A model generated the notes under the pieces. The model had not been told where the DNA came from. It was given only the letters and a program-made list of their open reading frames with translations, and searched no databases. The position numbers were made by a program, and so were the translations under genes. Positions 1 to 10,157 of a DNA stretch of 64,000 nt are shown one piece after another (position 1 is the stretch's first letter; the number at the start of each line of letters is the position of its first letter). The stretch comes from Methylococcales bacterium (GTDB taxonomy: Bacteria; Pseudomonadota; Gammaproteobacteria; Methylococcales; Methylomonadaceae), in the NCBI GenBank assembly GCA_026399015.1, contig JAPLRS010000029.1, positions 1 through 64,000 on the forward strand, written 5' to 3'.

Positions 1-228
1 GTCACAAACCACTTTTCTAACTAAAGCTTCTAAATCAACATTCGCGTTAGTAGTCACTTCACCTGCAAGAATAACCATCCCTGTTTTAACCAGTGTTTCA
101 CAAGCAACGCGTGAACGTGGATCTTGCGCTAATAAAGCGTCCAATACCGCATCTGATATTTGATCTGCTACCTTATCTGGATGCCCTTCTGAAACTGATT
201 CTGATGTAAAACTAAAGTTATTGCTCAC
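1..228 (-). CDS. metK: S-adenosylmethionine synthetase, N-terminal part (cut by window start)
   Basis: The enzyme makes S-adenosylmethionine from ATP and methionine in the cytoplasm. Only the first 76 codons are visible. Translation on the minus strand gives the family N-terminus with the ATP-site motif SVSEGHPDK at about residues 10-18, then [12 protein letters not shown] and the GE-T region. The start is a GTG at 226-228: it gives [17 protein letters not shown], close to the usual length, and a TAAGGTGG Shine-Dalgarno lies just upstream. Identification is secure; the 3' end lies outside the window. Confidence 0.93.
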   Translation of the reverse strand, partial: MSNNFSFTSESVSEGHPDKVADQISDAVLDALLAQDPRSRVACETLVKTGMVILAGEVTTNANVDLEALVRKVVCD

Positions 229-299
229 GCCACCACCTTACTATTTAATGATAAAAGCCGAATACACAAAAGGCTGCATATAGCAGCCTAATATTTGAA

Positions 300-376
300 T
301 GGTGGGCCCTGTAGGACTTGAACCTACGACCTGCCGATTATGAGTCGGACGCTCTAACCAACTGAGCTAAGGGCCC
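300..376 (-). tRNA. ileX: tRNA-Ile2 (CAU anticodon)
   Basis: A full cloverleaf with encoded CCA is readable on the minus strand, with acceptor GGGCCC pairing and a CAU anticodon. The body (GGGCCCTTAGCTCAG..., GGTTCAAGTCC T-arm) resembles the gammaproteobacterial tRNA-Ile2 whose C34 is modified to lysidine, rather than elongator tRNA-Met. In E. coli ileX also lies near rpoD. The alternative is tRNA-Met; identity rests on body similarity and neighbourhood. Confidence 0.85.
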
Positions 377-386
377 TTATTACTAT

Positions 387-2219
387 TTATTCACCATCAA
401 GAAAGCATCTTAATTGCTCTGATCTAGATGGGTGCCTTAACTTTCTTAAGGCTTTTGCTTCAATTTGACGAATTCTTTCTCTTGTTACGTCAAACTGCTT
501 TCCAACTTCTTCTAACGTATGATCAGTATTCATGTTAATACCAAAACGCATACGTAAAACTTTTGCTTCTCTTGCTGTTAATCCAGCCAACACATTTTGT
601 GTTGACTCTCTTAAACCCGCTATTGTAGCAGCTTCAACAGGAGATAGCACTTTTGCATCTTCAATAAAATCACCTAAATGTGAGTCTTCATCATCACCAA
701 TAGGCGTTTCCATTGAAATAGGTTCTTTAGCTATCTTCAATACTTTACGAACCTTATCTTCTGGCATTTCCATACGCTCAGCCAATTCTTCAGGTGTCGC
801 TTCTCGGCCTAATTCTTGCAAAATTTGCCGTGAAATTCTATTCAATTTATTGATAGTTTCAATCATGTGAACAGGAATACGGATTGTTCTGGCTTGATCA
901 GCAATTGATCTTGTAATAGCCTGTCTAATCCACCATGTTGCATAAGTTGAAAACTTATAACCGCGTCTATATTCAAACTTATCAACTGCCTTCATAAGTC
1001 CAATATTACCTTCTTGAATCAAATCCAAAAATTGTAATCCGCGATTAGTATATTTTTTTGCGATAGAAATAACTAGCCTTAGATTGGCTTCAATCATTTC
1101 TTTTTTTGCGCGTCTCGCTTTTGCCTCGCTAATAGTCATACGTCTATTAATGTCCTTTAGGCCATTAACCGTCAAACCATATTCAGTTTCAACATCAGCT
1201 AATGTTTTTTGGGCTTTTCTTAATTCTTTCTCACGACCTCTTAATACTTCTGAATAGCTATGTCCACCATTCAATTGATCATCTAACCACTTAGGATTAG
1301 ACTCATTTTCAGTAAATGTCGCAATGAAATCTTTACGAGACATCCCTGCCTCTTTTACAAACACTTCAAGTATAAATTTTTCTTGTTCGCGAACAACGGC
1401 TATACCATTCGGGATGATTGTTGTTAGCTTTTTTAAATATTGGGGAGCCCATTTAAACTCCATGAATAAATCAGCTAGAACCTCAAAGGCCTGTTCTGTT
1501 TTTTCATTAGTATATCCATATTTCTTTATTGATCCTGATGCGACCTTAAGTTGTTTTCTTAACTCTTCAACTTTTTCTTTTACTTCTTCGGGATTTAGAC
1601 CTTTTAAGTCATCATCAACGGCAGCAACTTCATCAACAGCATCAGCGTCAGTTTCAGCACCATCAGCTGCTGGTAGAGATGCAACTAAATCCTCTGGCTC
1701 ACTTAAATCCACAAAACCAGATATTAAATCACCTAGTCGAATACCACCTTCTACATCTGAAATTGAATCAAATGATTTCAAAAAGTCATCAACAACAAAA
1801 CACGATCTTGATATAGATTTAACTAACTGTTGCTGGCCTTCTTCAATACGTTTAGCAATTTTTAACTCATCAGCTCTAGTTAAAAGTTCTACAGAGCCCA
1901 TTTCACGCATGTACATGCGAACTGGATCTGTAGTTCTACCAAACTCACTATCAACAGATGCAAGAGCGGCGACTTCTTCAGCGTCTTCGTCGTCTGTAGT
2001 TAACGCCGCAGAATCAGTAATAAGGGAATCTTCATCTGGTGCACTTTCATACACTTGGATTCCCATCTCATTGATCATGCCAATGATATCTTCAATCTGT
2101 TCAGGATCAACAATGTCACTCGGCAAGTGATCATTCACTTCAGCAAAGGTCAGGTAACCCTGCATTTTGCCTTTAGCAATCAACTGTTTGAGCTGCGACT
2201 GTTGCTGTTCTGGATTCAT
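387..2219 (-). CDS. rpoD: RNA polymerase primary sigma factor RpoD (sigma-70)
   Basis: Housekeeping sigma factor that directs RNA polymerase to -35/-10 promoters. The 610 residues match the family length. Region 1.1 occupies about residues 1-80, region 1.2 carries [11 protein letters not shown] at 98-108, followed by the variable acidic non-conserved region (about 150-350). Region 2 carries YATWWIRQA near 425-433 and region 4.2 [19 protein letters not shown] near 577-595. It is the last gene of the macromolecular-synthesis group rpsU-yqeY-dnaG-rpoD. The tRNA lies 10 bp beyond its stop codon. Confidence 0.98.
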   Translation of the reverse strand: MNPEQQQSQLKQLIAKGKMQGYLTFAEVNDHLPSDIVDPEQIEDIIGMINEMGIQVYESAPDEDSLITDSAALTTDDEDAEEVAALASVDSEFGRTTDPVRMYMREMGSVELLTRADELKIAKRIEEGQQQLVKSISRSCFVVDDFLKSFDSISDVEGGIRLGDLISGFVDLSEPEDLVASLPAADGAETDADAVDEVAAVDDDLKGLNPEEVKEKVEELRKQLKVASGSIKKYGYTNEKTEQAFEVLADLFMEFKWAPQYLKKLTTIIPNGIAVVREQEKFILEVFVKEAGMSRKDFIATFTENESNPKWLDDQLNGGHSYSEVLRGREKELRKAQKTLADVETEYGLTVNGLKDINRRMTISEAKARRAKKEMIEANLRLVISIAKKYTNRGLQFLDLIQEGNIGLMKAVDKFEYRRGYKFSTYATWWIRQAITRSIADQARTIRIPVHMIETINKLNRISRQILQELGREATPEELAERMEMPEDKVRKVLKIAKEPISMETPIGDDEDSHLGDFIEDAKVLSPVEAATIAGLRESTQNVLAGLTAREAKVLRMRFGINMNTDHTLEEVGKQFDVTRERIRQIEAKALRKLRHPSRSEQLRCFLDGE

Positions 2220-2296
2220 TATTTACTCACTAAAAACGATGTTCAGCATTACTAAACTTAACGATGAATTCTACTATATTTTTTTTAAAAAGTAAA

Positions 2297-4021
2297 TCAT
2301 TTACCAAGCAACATAGCAATCAATAGCGCTTGCTCTTGCTCATCCAAATTTTGAGTCTGCGCTTTTGCCTGCAACCTTAAAACACACGCTTCTCGTGCCT
2401 GATTAAGCAACACACTTAAGGCATCAAAAAAAACCTCTTCCACCTTATCTTCAACCACATGCACGTCTAAAAATGCTAATGCAATTATTGTCTTTTCTTC
2501 TGGCAGACCTCGGTAATACTCCAATAAAACTGCAGGATTAACTATCTTTTTCTCTAGAATTGTTTGTAAGATATTTTTAAATAAATCAATACCCTTAAAC
2601 TCTAACCCACCCCAGTCTATTTCTTTCTTTTCAACTAATTTAGCTAATTCGGGATTTTGCAAAAGTAACGCAATTGCCACCCTTGAAGACGACAATCTAT
2701 TAATTTCTGCCGGACGTGACCTATTCACTCCTAATCCATGAGAAACAAGATTATTTTCTAACACAGCCACTGCCTTAACACCCGACAAATCTCTAAGCTT
2801 AGCAGCCATCATTTCCTTGAAAGCACTATCCTGCATCATTGCCAGATATGGCTTAGCCTTAGCGTGCAACTGAGCCCGACCTTCCATTTCTGAAAGATTC
2901 AAACCGAATGACATTTGTTCAAAAAAATAATCCGACATGACCTGAGCTTCTTGCACTCGAGCTACAAACCCATCCAGACCCTCAGCTCGCACCAATGAAT
3001 CCGGATCATGCTTCTCAGGCAACAACATAACCCGACAAAGCCGACCATCTTTTAAGCTTGATAAAACAGGCTCAACCACCTTCCAAGCCGCATCACGCCC
3101 TGCTTTATCACCATCAAAACAAAAAACCAATTCTGATGAAAATCGAAATAACAAATCGAGATGAGCTTGCGATACTGCTGTCCCTAAAGCAGCTACAGAA
3201 TAATAAATCCCATATTGCGCCAATGCAATAACATCCATGTACCCTTCAACAATAAGAATTCTCTGTGGCTTAGGATTTTTTACCAACAACTCATATAACC
3301 CATAAACCTCTTTACCCTTATGAAATAAAGGAGTTTCAGGAGAATTCAGATATTTTGGCAATGAATCATTTAAAACTCGCCCACCAAAACCAACTATACG
3401 AGATCTTTTATCTCTAATAGGAAACATAATCCTGTTACGAAAACGGTCGTATGTTTTTCCATCATCCTTGACAACTAACATGCCGGCCTCAATCAATAAT
3501 TTTTGATCAAACTTATCAGCAACAGCACCCCATTTGTCAGGCGCGTATCCGAGCATAAAATCTCGAGCAACCTCACCTTTTACAAGTCTAGACTTAAGAT
3601 AATCAATTGCCACAGGCGCATTACGCAACTCTTCTACGTAAAACTCAGCAACCCGTTCAAGTAATAAATATAAATCACCTAAACAATCCCTGCCTGACTT
3701 AATAGAAACCTGACTTGGAGACTCTCTTTGAACATCAACACCGGCAAAAGCAGCCAAATCCTCAACCGCTTCCACAAAATCCAAATGCCCAAAGTCCATC
3801 AAAAAACTAATTGCATTTCCACTTGCACCGCAACCAAAGCAATGAAAAAACTGCTTATTACGATTTACAGAAAAACTAGGGGATTTCTCAGTATGAAAGG
3901 GACAGCGGGCCACATAATTTGCACCCGTTTTTTTAAGAGGCACGCGCGAATCGATTAAGTCAACTATATCAACTCGCACTAAAAGCTCATCAATAAACTC
4001 CCGAGAAATTCTACCGGTCAT
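2297..4021 (-). CDS. dnaG: DNA primase DnaG
   Basis: Makes RNA primers at the replication fork with the DnaB helicase. The N-terminal zinc finger is complete (C40, H43, C61, C64). The RNA polymerase core and TOPRIM domain follow, with VEGYMDVIAL near 258-267 and FDGDKAGRDA near 303-312. The C-terminal helicase-binding part is divergent, as usual. At 574 aa it is close to the E. coli length of 581. It lies 77 bp upstream of rpoD and 20 bp after the yqeY-type gene on the same strand, consistent with one operon. Confidence 0.97.
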   Translation of the reverse strand: MTGRISREFIDELLVRVDIVDLIDSRVPLKKTGANYVARCPFHTEKSPSFSVNRNKQFFHCFGCGASGNAISFLMDFGHLDFVEAVEDLAAFAGVDVQRESPSQVSIKSGRDCLGDLYLLLERVAEFYVEELRNAPVAIDYLKSRLVKGEVARDFMLGYAPDKWGAVADKFDQKLLIEAGMLVVKDDGKTYDRFRNRIMFPIRDKRSRIVGFGGRVLNDSLPKYLNSPETPLFHKGKEVYGLYELLVKNPKPQRILIVEGYMDVIALAQYGIYYSVAALGTAVSQAHLDLLFRFSSELVFCFDGDKAGRDAAWKVVEPVLSSLKDGRLCRVMLLPEKHDPDSLVRAEGLDGFVARVQEAQVMSDYFFEQMSFGLNLSEMEGRAQLHAKAKPYLAMMQDSAFKEMMAAKLRDLSGVKAVAVLENNLVSHGLGVNRSRPAEINRLSSSRVAIALLLQNPELAKLVEKKEIDWGGLEFKGIDLFKNILQTILEKKIVNPAVLLEYYRGLPEEKTIIALAFLDVHVVEDKVEEVFFDALSVLLNQAREACVLRLQAKAQTQNLDEQEQALLIAMLLGK

Positions 4022-4041
4022 ATATTGCCGGATCCAAATAA

Positions 4042-4494
4042 TTACCCAGCTAAAGCAGTCTTGATTTTAATACTTACTACCGACATGTCAGCACGACCTT
4101 GCATCGGCGCTTTTAATAAGGCCATAACCTTACCCATATCTTTAACAGACTCAGCACCGGATTCTAAAACCGCTGCAGCAACCATCGCATCCACTTCTTC
4201 TTCAGTTAATGCTTGAGGCAAGAAATCTTGAATAACTAATATTTCAGCCTCTTCAATTGCTATCAAATCTTCCCTACCTGCCTCTGCAAAAAGCCGAATT
4301 GACTCCCTACGTTGCTTTAACATCTTATCAAGCACAAGCACAGTTCTATCATTATCAAGTACGATTCGCTCATCAACCTCTACCTGCTTAATAGCAGATA
4401 AAATCAAACGAATCACACCCAACCTAGCTTTATTACCTCCTTTCATGGAGGCCTTCATATCTTCCTTGATACGATCTGTTAATAAATCCATCAC
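4042..4494 (-). CDS. GatB/YqeY domain protein
   Basis: A 150-residue protein of the GatB/YqeY family. The C-terminal part resembles the tail domain of the amidotransferase subunit GatB, which recognises mischarged tRNA. Visible family features are the N-terminal stretch DRIKEDMKASMKGG, the central QRRESIRLFAEAGR and the C-terminal GKVMALLKAP. It sits between rpsU and dnaG, its usual place in many gammaproteobacteria. The role of the stand-alone protein is not firmly established; a tRNA-related function is an inference from the GatB tail. Family assignment is secure. Confidence 0.9.
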   Translation of the reverse strand: MMDLLTDRIKEDMKASMKGGNKARLGVIRLILSAIKQVEVDERIVLDNDRTVLVLDKMLKQRRESIRLFAEAGREDLIAIEEAEILVIQDFLPQALTEEEVDAMVAAAVLESGAESVKDMGKVMALLKAPMQGRADMSVVSIKIKTALAG

Positions 4495-4506
4495 GTAAAC
4501 CTGTTC

Positions 4507-4740
4507 TTAAAGTACAGGACGTCCACGACGCAAGTTTTTCAACGCATAACGCTCACGTGCTAATTTCTTTAAATGACGTTTAACAGCTGCAGCACCTTTA
4601 CGTTTACGCTCAGCAGTTGGTTTTTCATAAAATTCACGACGACGTACTTCTGCTAATACTCCAGCTTTTTCACAAGCACGTTTAAAACGACGAATTGCGA
4701 TATCAAAAGGTTCGTTTTCTTTAATTTTTACTGACGGCAT
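4507..4740 (-). CDS. rpsU: 30S ribosomal protein bS21
   Basis: Small basic ribosomal protein that joins the 30S subunit near the mRNA Shine-Dalgarno exit. It has 77 aa, with the family N-terminal [20 protein letters not shown] and the Arg/Lys-rich [16 protein letters not shown]. It is the first gene of the rpsU-yqeY-dnaG-rpoD cluster and is divergent from tsaD. The C-terminus (LRRGRPVL) is a few residues longer than the E. coli protein. Confidence 0.97.
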   Translation of the reverse strand: MPSVKIKENEPFDIAIRRFKRACEKAGVLAEVRRREFYEKPTAERKRKGAAAVKRHLKKLARERYALKNLRRGRPVL

Positions 4741-4846
4741 TATATGGTTCCAATTATGTTAATATTGTGTGTATAAGGATAAAAATTATCCAACGGACAA
4801 ACAGAACCCTCAATTATACATTCACTTTTAAAAAACTCAAAAACCA
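4741..4846. promoter_or_regulatory. Divergent promoter region rpsU/tsaD
   Basis: This 106-bp AT-rich spacer separates the rpsU operon on the minus strand from tsaD on the plus strand, so both promoters must lie in or around it. No exact -35/-10 pair is assigned. Confidence 0.5.
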
Positions 4847-5851
4847 ATGTACGTTTTAGGCATAGAAACTTCCTGCGATGAAACTGGAGTGGCTATATAT
4901 CACTCTAAAAAAGGCTTAATAAACCATGTGTTACACAGCCAAATTGACATGCACAGTGAATACGGCGGAGTTGTCCCAGAACTTGCATCACGCGACCATA
5001 TCCGCAAATTAGTCCCGCTAATTAAACAAACATTAAACGAAAGTCATTTATTACAATCAGACATTAATGCTATTGCCTATACAGCTGGCCCTGGACTTAT
5101 GGGAGCATTATTAGTTGGCGCTGCAACAGCACAAAGCTTGGCATGGACATGGCAAATACCCTCAATTGCAGTGCATCACATGGAAGGTCATTTACTCGCC
5201 CCAATGCTAGAAGACAATGCCCCAACGTTCCCATTTATTGCCCTACTAATTTCTGGCGGACACACTTTATTAGTTAAAGTTGAAGGCATTGGAAAATACG
5301 AATTATTAGGTCAATCGCTCGATGACGCTGCAGGAGAAGCATTTGATAAAACAGCAAAAATGTTAGACCTTGAATATCCAGGCGGACCAAAATTATCAGC
5401 TCTCGCAACACAAGGCCAGGCGCTAATCAAATTCCCAAGACCCATGACTGACAGACCCGGACTGGACTTTAGCTTTAGCGGCTTAAAAACATTCGCTCTC
5501 AACACAATTAATGCCTCTGAAAAAACCAATCAAGACAAAGCCGATATCGCAGCGTCTTTTCAAGAAGCAGTTGCAGACACCCTAACCATTAAATGCAAAC
5601 GCGCCATACAACAAACAGGACTGAAGAAACTTGTTGTCGCTGGTGGAGTCAGTGCAAATCACCAAATTAGATTCTGCCTAAGTGAAATGGCAAAAAAAGA
5701 ACAAATTGAAATCTACTTCCCAAGACCTGAGTTTTGCACCGACAATGGCGCCATGATTGCCTATGCCGGATGCCAACGCTTACTGTATGGGTCGCAACAA
5801 GGACTTGAAATTTATGCTCGCCCACGCTGGCCCATGAGCGAACTTAATTAA
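4847..5851 (+). CDS. tsaD: tRNA N6-threonylcarbamoyladenosine transferase TsaD
   Basis: Transfers the threonylcarbamoyl group to A37 of ANN-decoding tRNAs, with TsaB and TsaE. The 334 residues match the family. The N-terminal ASKHA signature is [13 protein letters not shown] (about 4-16). The metal-binding motif H111-x-E-G-H115 is intact. SGGHTLL (about 136-142), DFSFSGLKT and [13 protein letters not shown] are conserved. It is divergent from rpsU, the common gammaproteobacterial arrangement, and convergent with plsY 17 bp downstream. Confidence 0.97.
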   Translation: MYVLGIETSCDETGVAIYHSKKGLINHVLHSQIDMHSEYGGVVPELASRDHIRKLVPLIKQTLNESHLLQSDINAIAYTAGPGLMGALLVGAATAQSLAWTWQIPSIAVHHMEGHLLAPMLEDNAPTFPFIALLISGGHTLLVKVEGIGKYELLGQSLDDAAGEAFDKTAKMLDLEYPGGPKLSALATQGQALIKFPRPMTDRPGLDFSFSGLKTFALNTINASEKTNQDKADIAASFQEAVADTLTIKCKRAIQQTGLKKLVVAGGVSANHQIRFCLSEMAKKEQIEIYFPRPEFCTDNGAMIAYAGCQRLLYGSQQGLEIYARPRWPMSELN

Positions 5852-5868
5852 TACGAAGAATTATTAAA

Positions 5869-6438
5869 CTACTCTTCGCCTTTTATTAATCGCTGGATAT
5901 TACTTTTATGTCGCAATAATAATAAAATCATCATAAATACAGACGCACCCACTAAGTAATAATCACCCACTATATACCAAGCATAAATCGGTGATAACAC
6001 TGAAGCACATAACGCAGACAAAGAAGAAATCTTACCTAGCTTGTAGATTAATAACCAAGTACCGACAAAGGCAAACCCTAGCACCCAAGAAAAACCTAAT
6101 AAAACACCTATTGAAGTAGCTACACCTTTACCACCAGCAAATTTAAAAAATACGGGATATAAATGTCCTAAAAATGCGGCCACACCCGTTAATGCCAAAA
6201 GCTCAACTGATACTCCTAATTCTTTAGCCAAATATACAGGCAACAAACCCTTCAATAAATCACCAAATAAAGTCAGTGCCGCTGCTTTTTTCCCACCGAT
6301 ACGCATTACATTAGTCGCACCAGGATTTCCTGAACCCTGCTCTCGCGGATCGGGTAAACCCATTAACCGACATAGAATAATCGCACTAGAAATAGAACCT
6401 ATTAAATAGGCAGCAGGAACAAACAACCACTCAATCAT
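5869..6438 (-). CDS. plsY: Glycerol-3-phosphate acyltransferase PlsY
   Basis: Inner-membrane enzyme that acylates glycerol-3-phosphate with acyl-phosphate in phospholipid synthesis. The 189-residue protein has five predicted membrane helices. It carries the family loops GSGNPGATNVMR (about 36-47) and FKFAGGKGVATS (about 100-111). It is convergent with tsaD and divergent from folB, as in many gammaproteobacteria. Confidence 0.95.
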   Translation of the reverse strand: MIEWLFVPAAYLIGSISSAIILCRLMGLPDPREQGSGNPGATNVMRIGGKKAAALTLFGDLLKGLLPVYLAKELGVSVELLALTGVAAFLGHLYPVFFKFAGGKGVATSIGVLLGFSWVLGFAFVGTWLLIYKLGKISSLSALCASVLSPIYAWYIVGDYYLVGASVFMMILLLLRHKSNIQRLIKGEE

Positions 6439-6528
6439 TTAAATCTTTCCTCATAAGAACTTGTAAGACAGACACATTTGGCTGATACTTATCACTTTTT
6501 AAAATGCACATAATAACCGGAAACAAGC

Positions 6529-6882
6529 ATGGACATCATTTTTTTAGGCGGCCTCCAAATAGAAACAATCATAGGCATCTATGACTGGGAAAGAGAGACC
6601 AAACAAACCGTTATCCTTGATATTGAAATGGCTTTTGATATCCAAAAAGCAGCCGAAACAGATGATATACAATATACATTAGACTATAAAACAGTTTCTA
6701 AACGCATAATTTCCTACGTCGAAGAAAGCAGCTTTTTTCTTGTTGAAAAACTCATTTCTGAAATAGCCGACATTATTCTTAATGAATTTAATGTGCCTTG
6801 GGTAAAAATCACCCTAAACAAAAAAGGCGCTATTCGCGGAGCGAGTGACGTAGGCATCATAATAGAACGCGGGGTAAAATAA
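6529..6882 (+). CDS. folB: Dihydroneopterin aldolase FolB
   Basis: Converts dihydroneopterin to 6-hydroxymethyl-dihydropterin in folate synthesis. The 117 residues show the family start (IFLGGLQIETIIGIYDWER) and the substrate-site Lys in TLNKKGAIRGASDVG near the C-terminus. The conserved Glu-Lys pair in the SFFLVEKLISEIAD segment is also present. folK starts 3 bp after the stop codon, so the two genes of consecutive pathway steps are co-transcribed. Confidence 0.95.
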   Translation: MDIIFLGGLQIETIIGIYDWERETKQTVILDIEMAFDIQKAAETDDIQYTLDYKTVSKRIISYVEESSFFLVEKLISEIADIILNEFNVPWVKITLNKKGAIRGASDVGIIIERGVK

Positions 6883-6885
6883 ACA

Positions 6886-7380
6886 ATGCATAAAGGTTAC
6901 ATTAGTATAGGTAGTAACATAGACAAGGATATACATATCCCTGCTAGCCTAGTAGCCCTAAAAAAACTATTTGGCCCACTCATCGTCTCCAGCATTTATG
7001 AATCTGAAGCAGTCGGCTTTGAGGGTGATTCGTTTTATAATCTTATCGTAGAATTTAATTCTTCTTTAGAAGTTAAAGAAGCTGCAAAATCATTAAGGCA
7101 AATTGAATTAGATAATGGTCGCTCTCGCAATAGTCAGAAGTTTTCCTCTCGTACCTTAGATTTAGATCTCATTCTTTATGACGATTTAATTATTAATGAT
7201 GGCCGATTACAGATTCCACGTGATGAAATAGAACGCTATGCTTTTGTACTAGAACCATTAGCAGAAATTGCACCAGAACTAAAGCACCCTATAAGCCGAA
7301 TTAATTACGCAACTATTTGGCTAAACTACGATAAAAGTCAGTTAACTCAAAAACGCGTTACACCAAACTGGAACCTATAA
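6886..7380 (+). CDS. folK: 2-amino-4-hydroxy-6-hydroxymethyldihydropteridine pyrophosphokinase FolK
   Basis: Adds pyrophosphate from ATP to the FolB product. The protein has 164 residues. Visible family features are SIGSNID near the N-terminus, SSIYESEAVGF, FYNLIVEFNS, and the magnesium-binding LDLDLILYDD near 93-102. The stretch IPRDEIERYAFVLEPLAEIAPEL closes the fold. It is tightly coupled to folB and convergent with a pterin-reductase-like SDR. Confidence 0.95.
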   Translation: MHKGYISIGSNIDKDIHIPASLVALKKLFGPLIVSSIYESEAVGFEGDSFYNLIVEFNSSLEVKEAAKSLRQIELDNGRSRNSQKFSSRTLDLDLILYDDLIINDGRLQIPRDEIERYAFVLEPLAEIAPELKHPISRINYATIWLNYDKSQLTQKRVTPNWNL

Positions 7381-7404
7381 AATTAAAGCCCCAGTGACCA
7401 CTTA

Positions 7405-8136
7405 TTAATAATTTAATGTGCGACCACCATCAACAGTTAATACTTGTCCTGTCATATAACCAGCATCTTCAATTAAAAATCGCACTGTTTTTGCTATATC
7501 TGTCGCATCACCCTGTCGATTTAAAACAATTCGTTGCAAGATGCTGTCTTTTTCAGACTCAGACAAAGCAGTCTCAGGCCATATAATAGCCCCTGGAGCC
7601 ACCGCATTTACCCTTACATTTGGCCCCAACTCTTTTGCTAAGACCTTCGTCATAGTAACCAAACCCGCTTTAGCAATACTATAAACCGAATGATCTTTAA
7701 GTCCCCGCTCTGCATGAATATCAACAATATTAACTATACATCCATGATTTCTCAATAATTCAGCAGACAAAGCCTTTGCTAAAAAAAACGGCGCCTTCAA
7801 ATTACTTCCCAGCAAATCATCCCATTGCGACTCTGTTACCTCTGAAATTGCTGTTGGATAAAAAGTAGACGCGTTATTAACTAATACATCAACCCCGCCC
7901 CAAGCTTCACTAGCCTTAACCGCTAATTGATTAAGCTCTGCACTGACCAATAAATTCGCTTGTATCGCTAGTGCAGAATTGGGCCTAATCTGATTCAACT
8001 CAGCACACAACAACAACGCGTCATCTATTGATGATCGATAATGCAGAATAATATTACAGCCCCTACTATGCAATAAACGCGCACAAGACGCACCAATTCG
8101 TTTAGCCGCACCAGTAATCAAGATATTTTTTTGCAC
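7405..8136 (-). CDS. Pteridine reductase-like short-chain dehydrogenase (FolM/PTR1 type)
   Basis: NAD(P)H-dependent SDR of 243 residues. The cofactor motif is TGAAKRIG (about 8-15); an Arg at the sixth position is typical of the FolM/PTR1 subgroup. NNAS near 87-90 and the catalytic YSIAK (Tyr about 157) are intact, and the C-terminus is GQVLTVDGGRTL. The TGxxKRIG motif and location directly next to folB-folK suggest it reduces dihydro- or biopterins (dihydromonapterin reductase role). That substrate is inference; a general SDR cannot be excluded. Confidence 0.78.
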   Translation of the reverse strand: MQKNILITGAAKRIGASCARLLHSRGCNIILHYRSSIDDALLLCAELNQIRPNSALAIQANLLVSAELNQLAVKASEAWGGVDVLVNNASTFYPTAISEVTESQWDDLLGSNLKAPFFLAKALSAELLRNHGCIVNIVDIHAERGLKDHSVYSIAKAGLVTMTKVLAKELGPNVRVNAVAPGAIIWPETALSESEKDSILQRIVLNRQGDATDIAKTVRFLIEDAGYMTGQVLTVDGGRTLNY

Positions 8137-8212
8137 AATCTCACCCGAAGTTCTTAAATTAAATCTATCTACACCTTATCACTTAATAAACATTTGTCGA
8201 AATTGAAGCATA

Positions 8213-8242
8213 TTGACAAGCAATTAAACAAAAATTTACTAT
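8213..8242 (+). promoter_or_regulatory. Candidate sigma-70 promoter for the DUF502 gene
   Basis: A perfect -35 TTGACA (8213-8218) is followed after 18 bp by TACTAT (8237-8242), four of six bases of the -10 consensus. The leader to the ATG at 8359 would be about 110 nt and holds a small GGTC-GCC/GGC-ACC hairpin around 8301-8323. Confidence 0.5.
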
Positions 8243-8358
8243 TAGTAAATACACTATTTTCTGATAATCTATCCATAAAATAATAATAAATCTAATCACG
8301 AGGTCAGCCAAACGGCCTACCTTATCATTTGCGCACCATATACTAAAAGGGGATTAAT

Positions 8359-8949
8359 ATGAACGAACTGGCCAAAAGATTATTAAACTATTTTTTAATA
8401 GGTACTTTTTCAGTCATTCCAATTGTTGTCGTTTTACAAATAATATTCTTTGTAAAAGATCTGATCTCCGACCTCTTTAAAGTTGTTTACGAATTTTCTG
8501 ACAACTATTTCTACACCGGATTATTTTTTGTATTTAGTTTTATATTGTTAATTTGGATTGGCAGCACTATTGCAGAAAAAGGTCGTTCTTGGATTATTCA
8601 TATCTTTGACCTAGTTATCGAAAAAATCCCTTTCATAAGAACTGTTTATAGGGTCATAAAAAAAGTAATCAACATGTTTTCCTCGCATGAACAAACTATT
8701 GCCAAAGAAGTTGTTTATGTTGAATACCCTAAGGATGGCATATGGGTACCGGCTTACGTGACTAACCGTTATGAAAATAAATATGTCTTATTTATCCCAA
8801 CATCCCCTAATCCTACATCAGGGTTTACGATCATAGTTGATAAATCAAAATTGATAAAATCAGCTATGGATATTGAAGAAGCCACGAGTTTTATCGTAAG
8901 TGTTGGCGTTGATTTCAATAAATCTGCAGAAACCATTAACTTACCCTAA
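8359..8949 (+). CDS. DUF502 family membrane protein
   Basis: A 196-residue inner-membrane protein. Two strongly hydrophobic segments occur at about 11-32 and 52-73, followed by the family signature KIPFIRTVYRVIKKV. A soluble domain follows with VVYVEYPKDGIWVPAYVTN and IPTSPNPTSGF. All are hallmarks of DUF502 proteins, whose function is unknown. The start is preceded by AAAAGGGGA. It is divergent from the FolM-like gene and convergent with fbp. Confidence 0.88.
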   Translation: MNELAKRLLNYFLIGTFSVIPIVVVLQIIFFVKDLISDLFKVVYEFSDNYFYTGLFFVFSFILLIWIGSTIAEKGRSWIIHIFDLVIEKIPFIRTVYRVIKKVINMFSSHEQTIAKEVVYVEYPKDGIWVPAYVTNRYENKYVLFIPTSPNPTSGFTIIVDKSKLIKSAMDIEEATSFIVSVGVDFNKSAETINLP

Positions 8950-9001
8950 CAGCATTGCATACCCTTCTGTATTCTTAAAGAGAGGGAAAAGACTTAAATA
9001 T

Positions 9002-9061
9002 TTGGTTTCAAGTATGAATTAAAAGGCTCTTCACGCTTGAAACCGAGGTGTACATGTACAA
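9002..9061. repeat. Inverted repeat plus 12-bp palindrome between convergent genes
   Basis: The arms GGTTTCAAG and CTTGAAACC (about 9002-9044) form a 9-bp hairpin. It is followed by the perfect palindrome TGTACATGTACA near 9050-9061. The position between the convergent DUF502 gene and fbp suggests transcription-termination or mRNA-end structure; there is no U-tract. Confidence 0.4.
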
Positions 9062-9077
9062 AAACCAATACCAAAGC

Positions 9078-10082
9078 TCACGACTCTAAATGATAAGCAA
9101 CAATACGCTCAACTTCATTCTTAGATCCAAGCACTAAAGGCACTCGCTGATGAATACCCGATGGCTTAATATCTAAAATTCGCTCTCGCCCTGTTGAACA
9201 CGCCCCACCCGCCTGCTCAATAATAAAAGCCATAGGATTAGCTTCGTACATTAAACGTAAGCGCCCTGCCTTAGAGGGATCTTTAAAGTCATACGGGTAC
9301 ATAAACACACCACCACGCGTCAAAATTCTATATACCTCAGCAACTAATGAAGCTAACCAGCGCATATTAAAATTCTTACCACGCGGACCCTCCACACCCT
9401 GCAAACATTCATCCACATAACGTTGCATAGGCTTCTCCCAAAAACGGTGATTTGACATATTAATAGCAAACTCACTCGTCTCTTCAGGAATAGTAATTGT
9501 TGGATGCGTTAAGATAAATTCGCCTATCTCTTGATCTAAGGTAAAGCCATTAACGCCCTGCCCCGTCGTCAGTATCATCATAGTGGAGGGACCATATAAA
9601 ACAAACCCCGCACAGACTTGCTCATGCCCAGGTCGCAAAAAATCATCTGTCGTTGGATCAAGTCCTTCTTCACAACGCAAAATAGAAAATATAGTGCCTA
9701 CAGTTAAATTAACATCAATATTAGATGAGCCATCCAAAGGATCAAATAAAACTAAATACTTTCCTCGTGGGTATTGCCCTGGAATAGGAATAATTTCATC
9801 AATCTCTTCCGATGCCATACCCGCTAAGCAACCATTCCAATTAAGCGACTTAACCATAATGTCATGGGTAATGATATCTAACTTCTTTTGCTCTTCGCCC
9901 TGTACATTTTCCGAATCAGCATTTCCCAACACTCCGATTAAAGCACCTTGATTAACCAAATGAGAAATTTCTTTACATGCGGTAGCAATATTATTAAGTA
10001 ACACACTAAAAGTGCCTGAAGCATTTCTTAACTCACGTTGTTGCTCAATAATAAATTGAGTCAACGTTACTTTATTTGTCAT
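9078..10082 (-). CDS. fbp: Fructose-1,6-bisphosphatase class I
   Basis: Hydrolyses fructose 1,6-bisphosphate to fructose 6-phosphate in gluconeogenesis or sugar-phosphate cycling. The 334 residues match the class I family. The metal-site motif [13 protein letters not shown] lies near 113-125 and [10 protein letters not shown] near 259-268; [14 protein letters not shown] follows. In a ribulose-monophosphate methylotroph it would help regenerate acceptor sugars; that role is inference from the presumed host. Confidence 0.97.
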   Translation of the reverse strand: MTNKVTLTQFIIEQQRELRNASGTFSVLLNNIATACKEISHLVNQGALIGVLGNADSENVQGEEQKKLDIITHDIMVKSLNWNGCLAGMASEEIDEIIPIPGQYPRGKYLVLFDPLDGSSNIDVNLTVGTIFSILRCEEGLDPTTDDFLRPGHEQVCAGFVLYGPSTMMILTTGQGVNGFTLDQEIGEFILTHPTITIPEETSEFAINMSNHRFWEKPMQRYVDECLQGVEGPRGKNFNMRWLASLVAEVYRILTRGGVFMYPYDFKDPSKAGRLRLMYEANPMAFIIEQAGGACSTGRERILDIKPSGIHQRVPLVLGSKNEVERIVAYHLES

Positions 10083-10157
10083 TATCTAAATTCTCACTTC
10101 AAGACACAGGGGGTATGATGGACTAAAACTCGCAACAGCCAAAACAGCAAGGCGTAA

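Noticed and set aside
1324-2130. A 268-codon open frame on the plus strand inside rpoD
   Set aside because: It is antisense to the well-conserved sigma factor, Ser-rich in an out-of-frame manner, and has no ribosome site.
9050-9061. CarH/LitR operator from the TGTACATGTACA palindrome
   Set aside because: The two TGTACA units are contiguous, not 12 bp apart, and lie between convergent genes where no promoter is expected.
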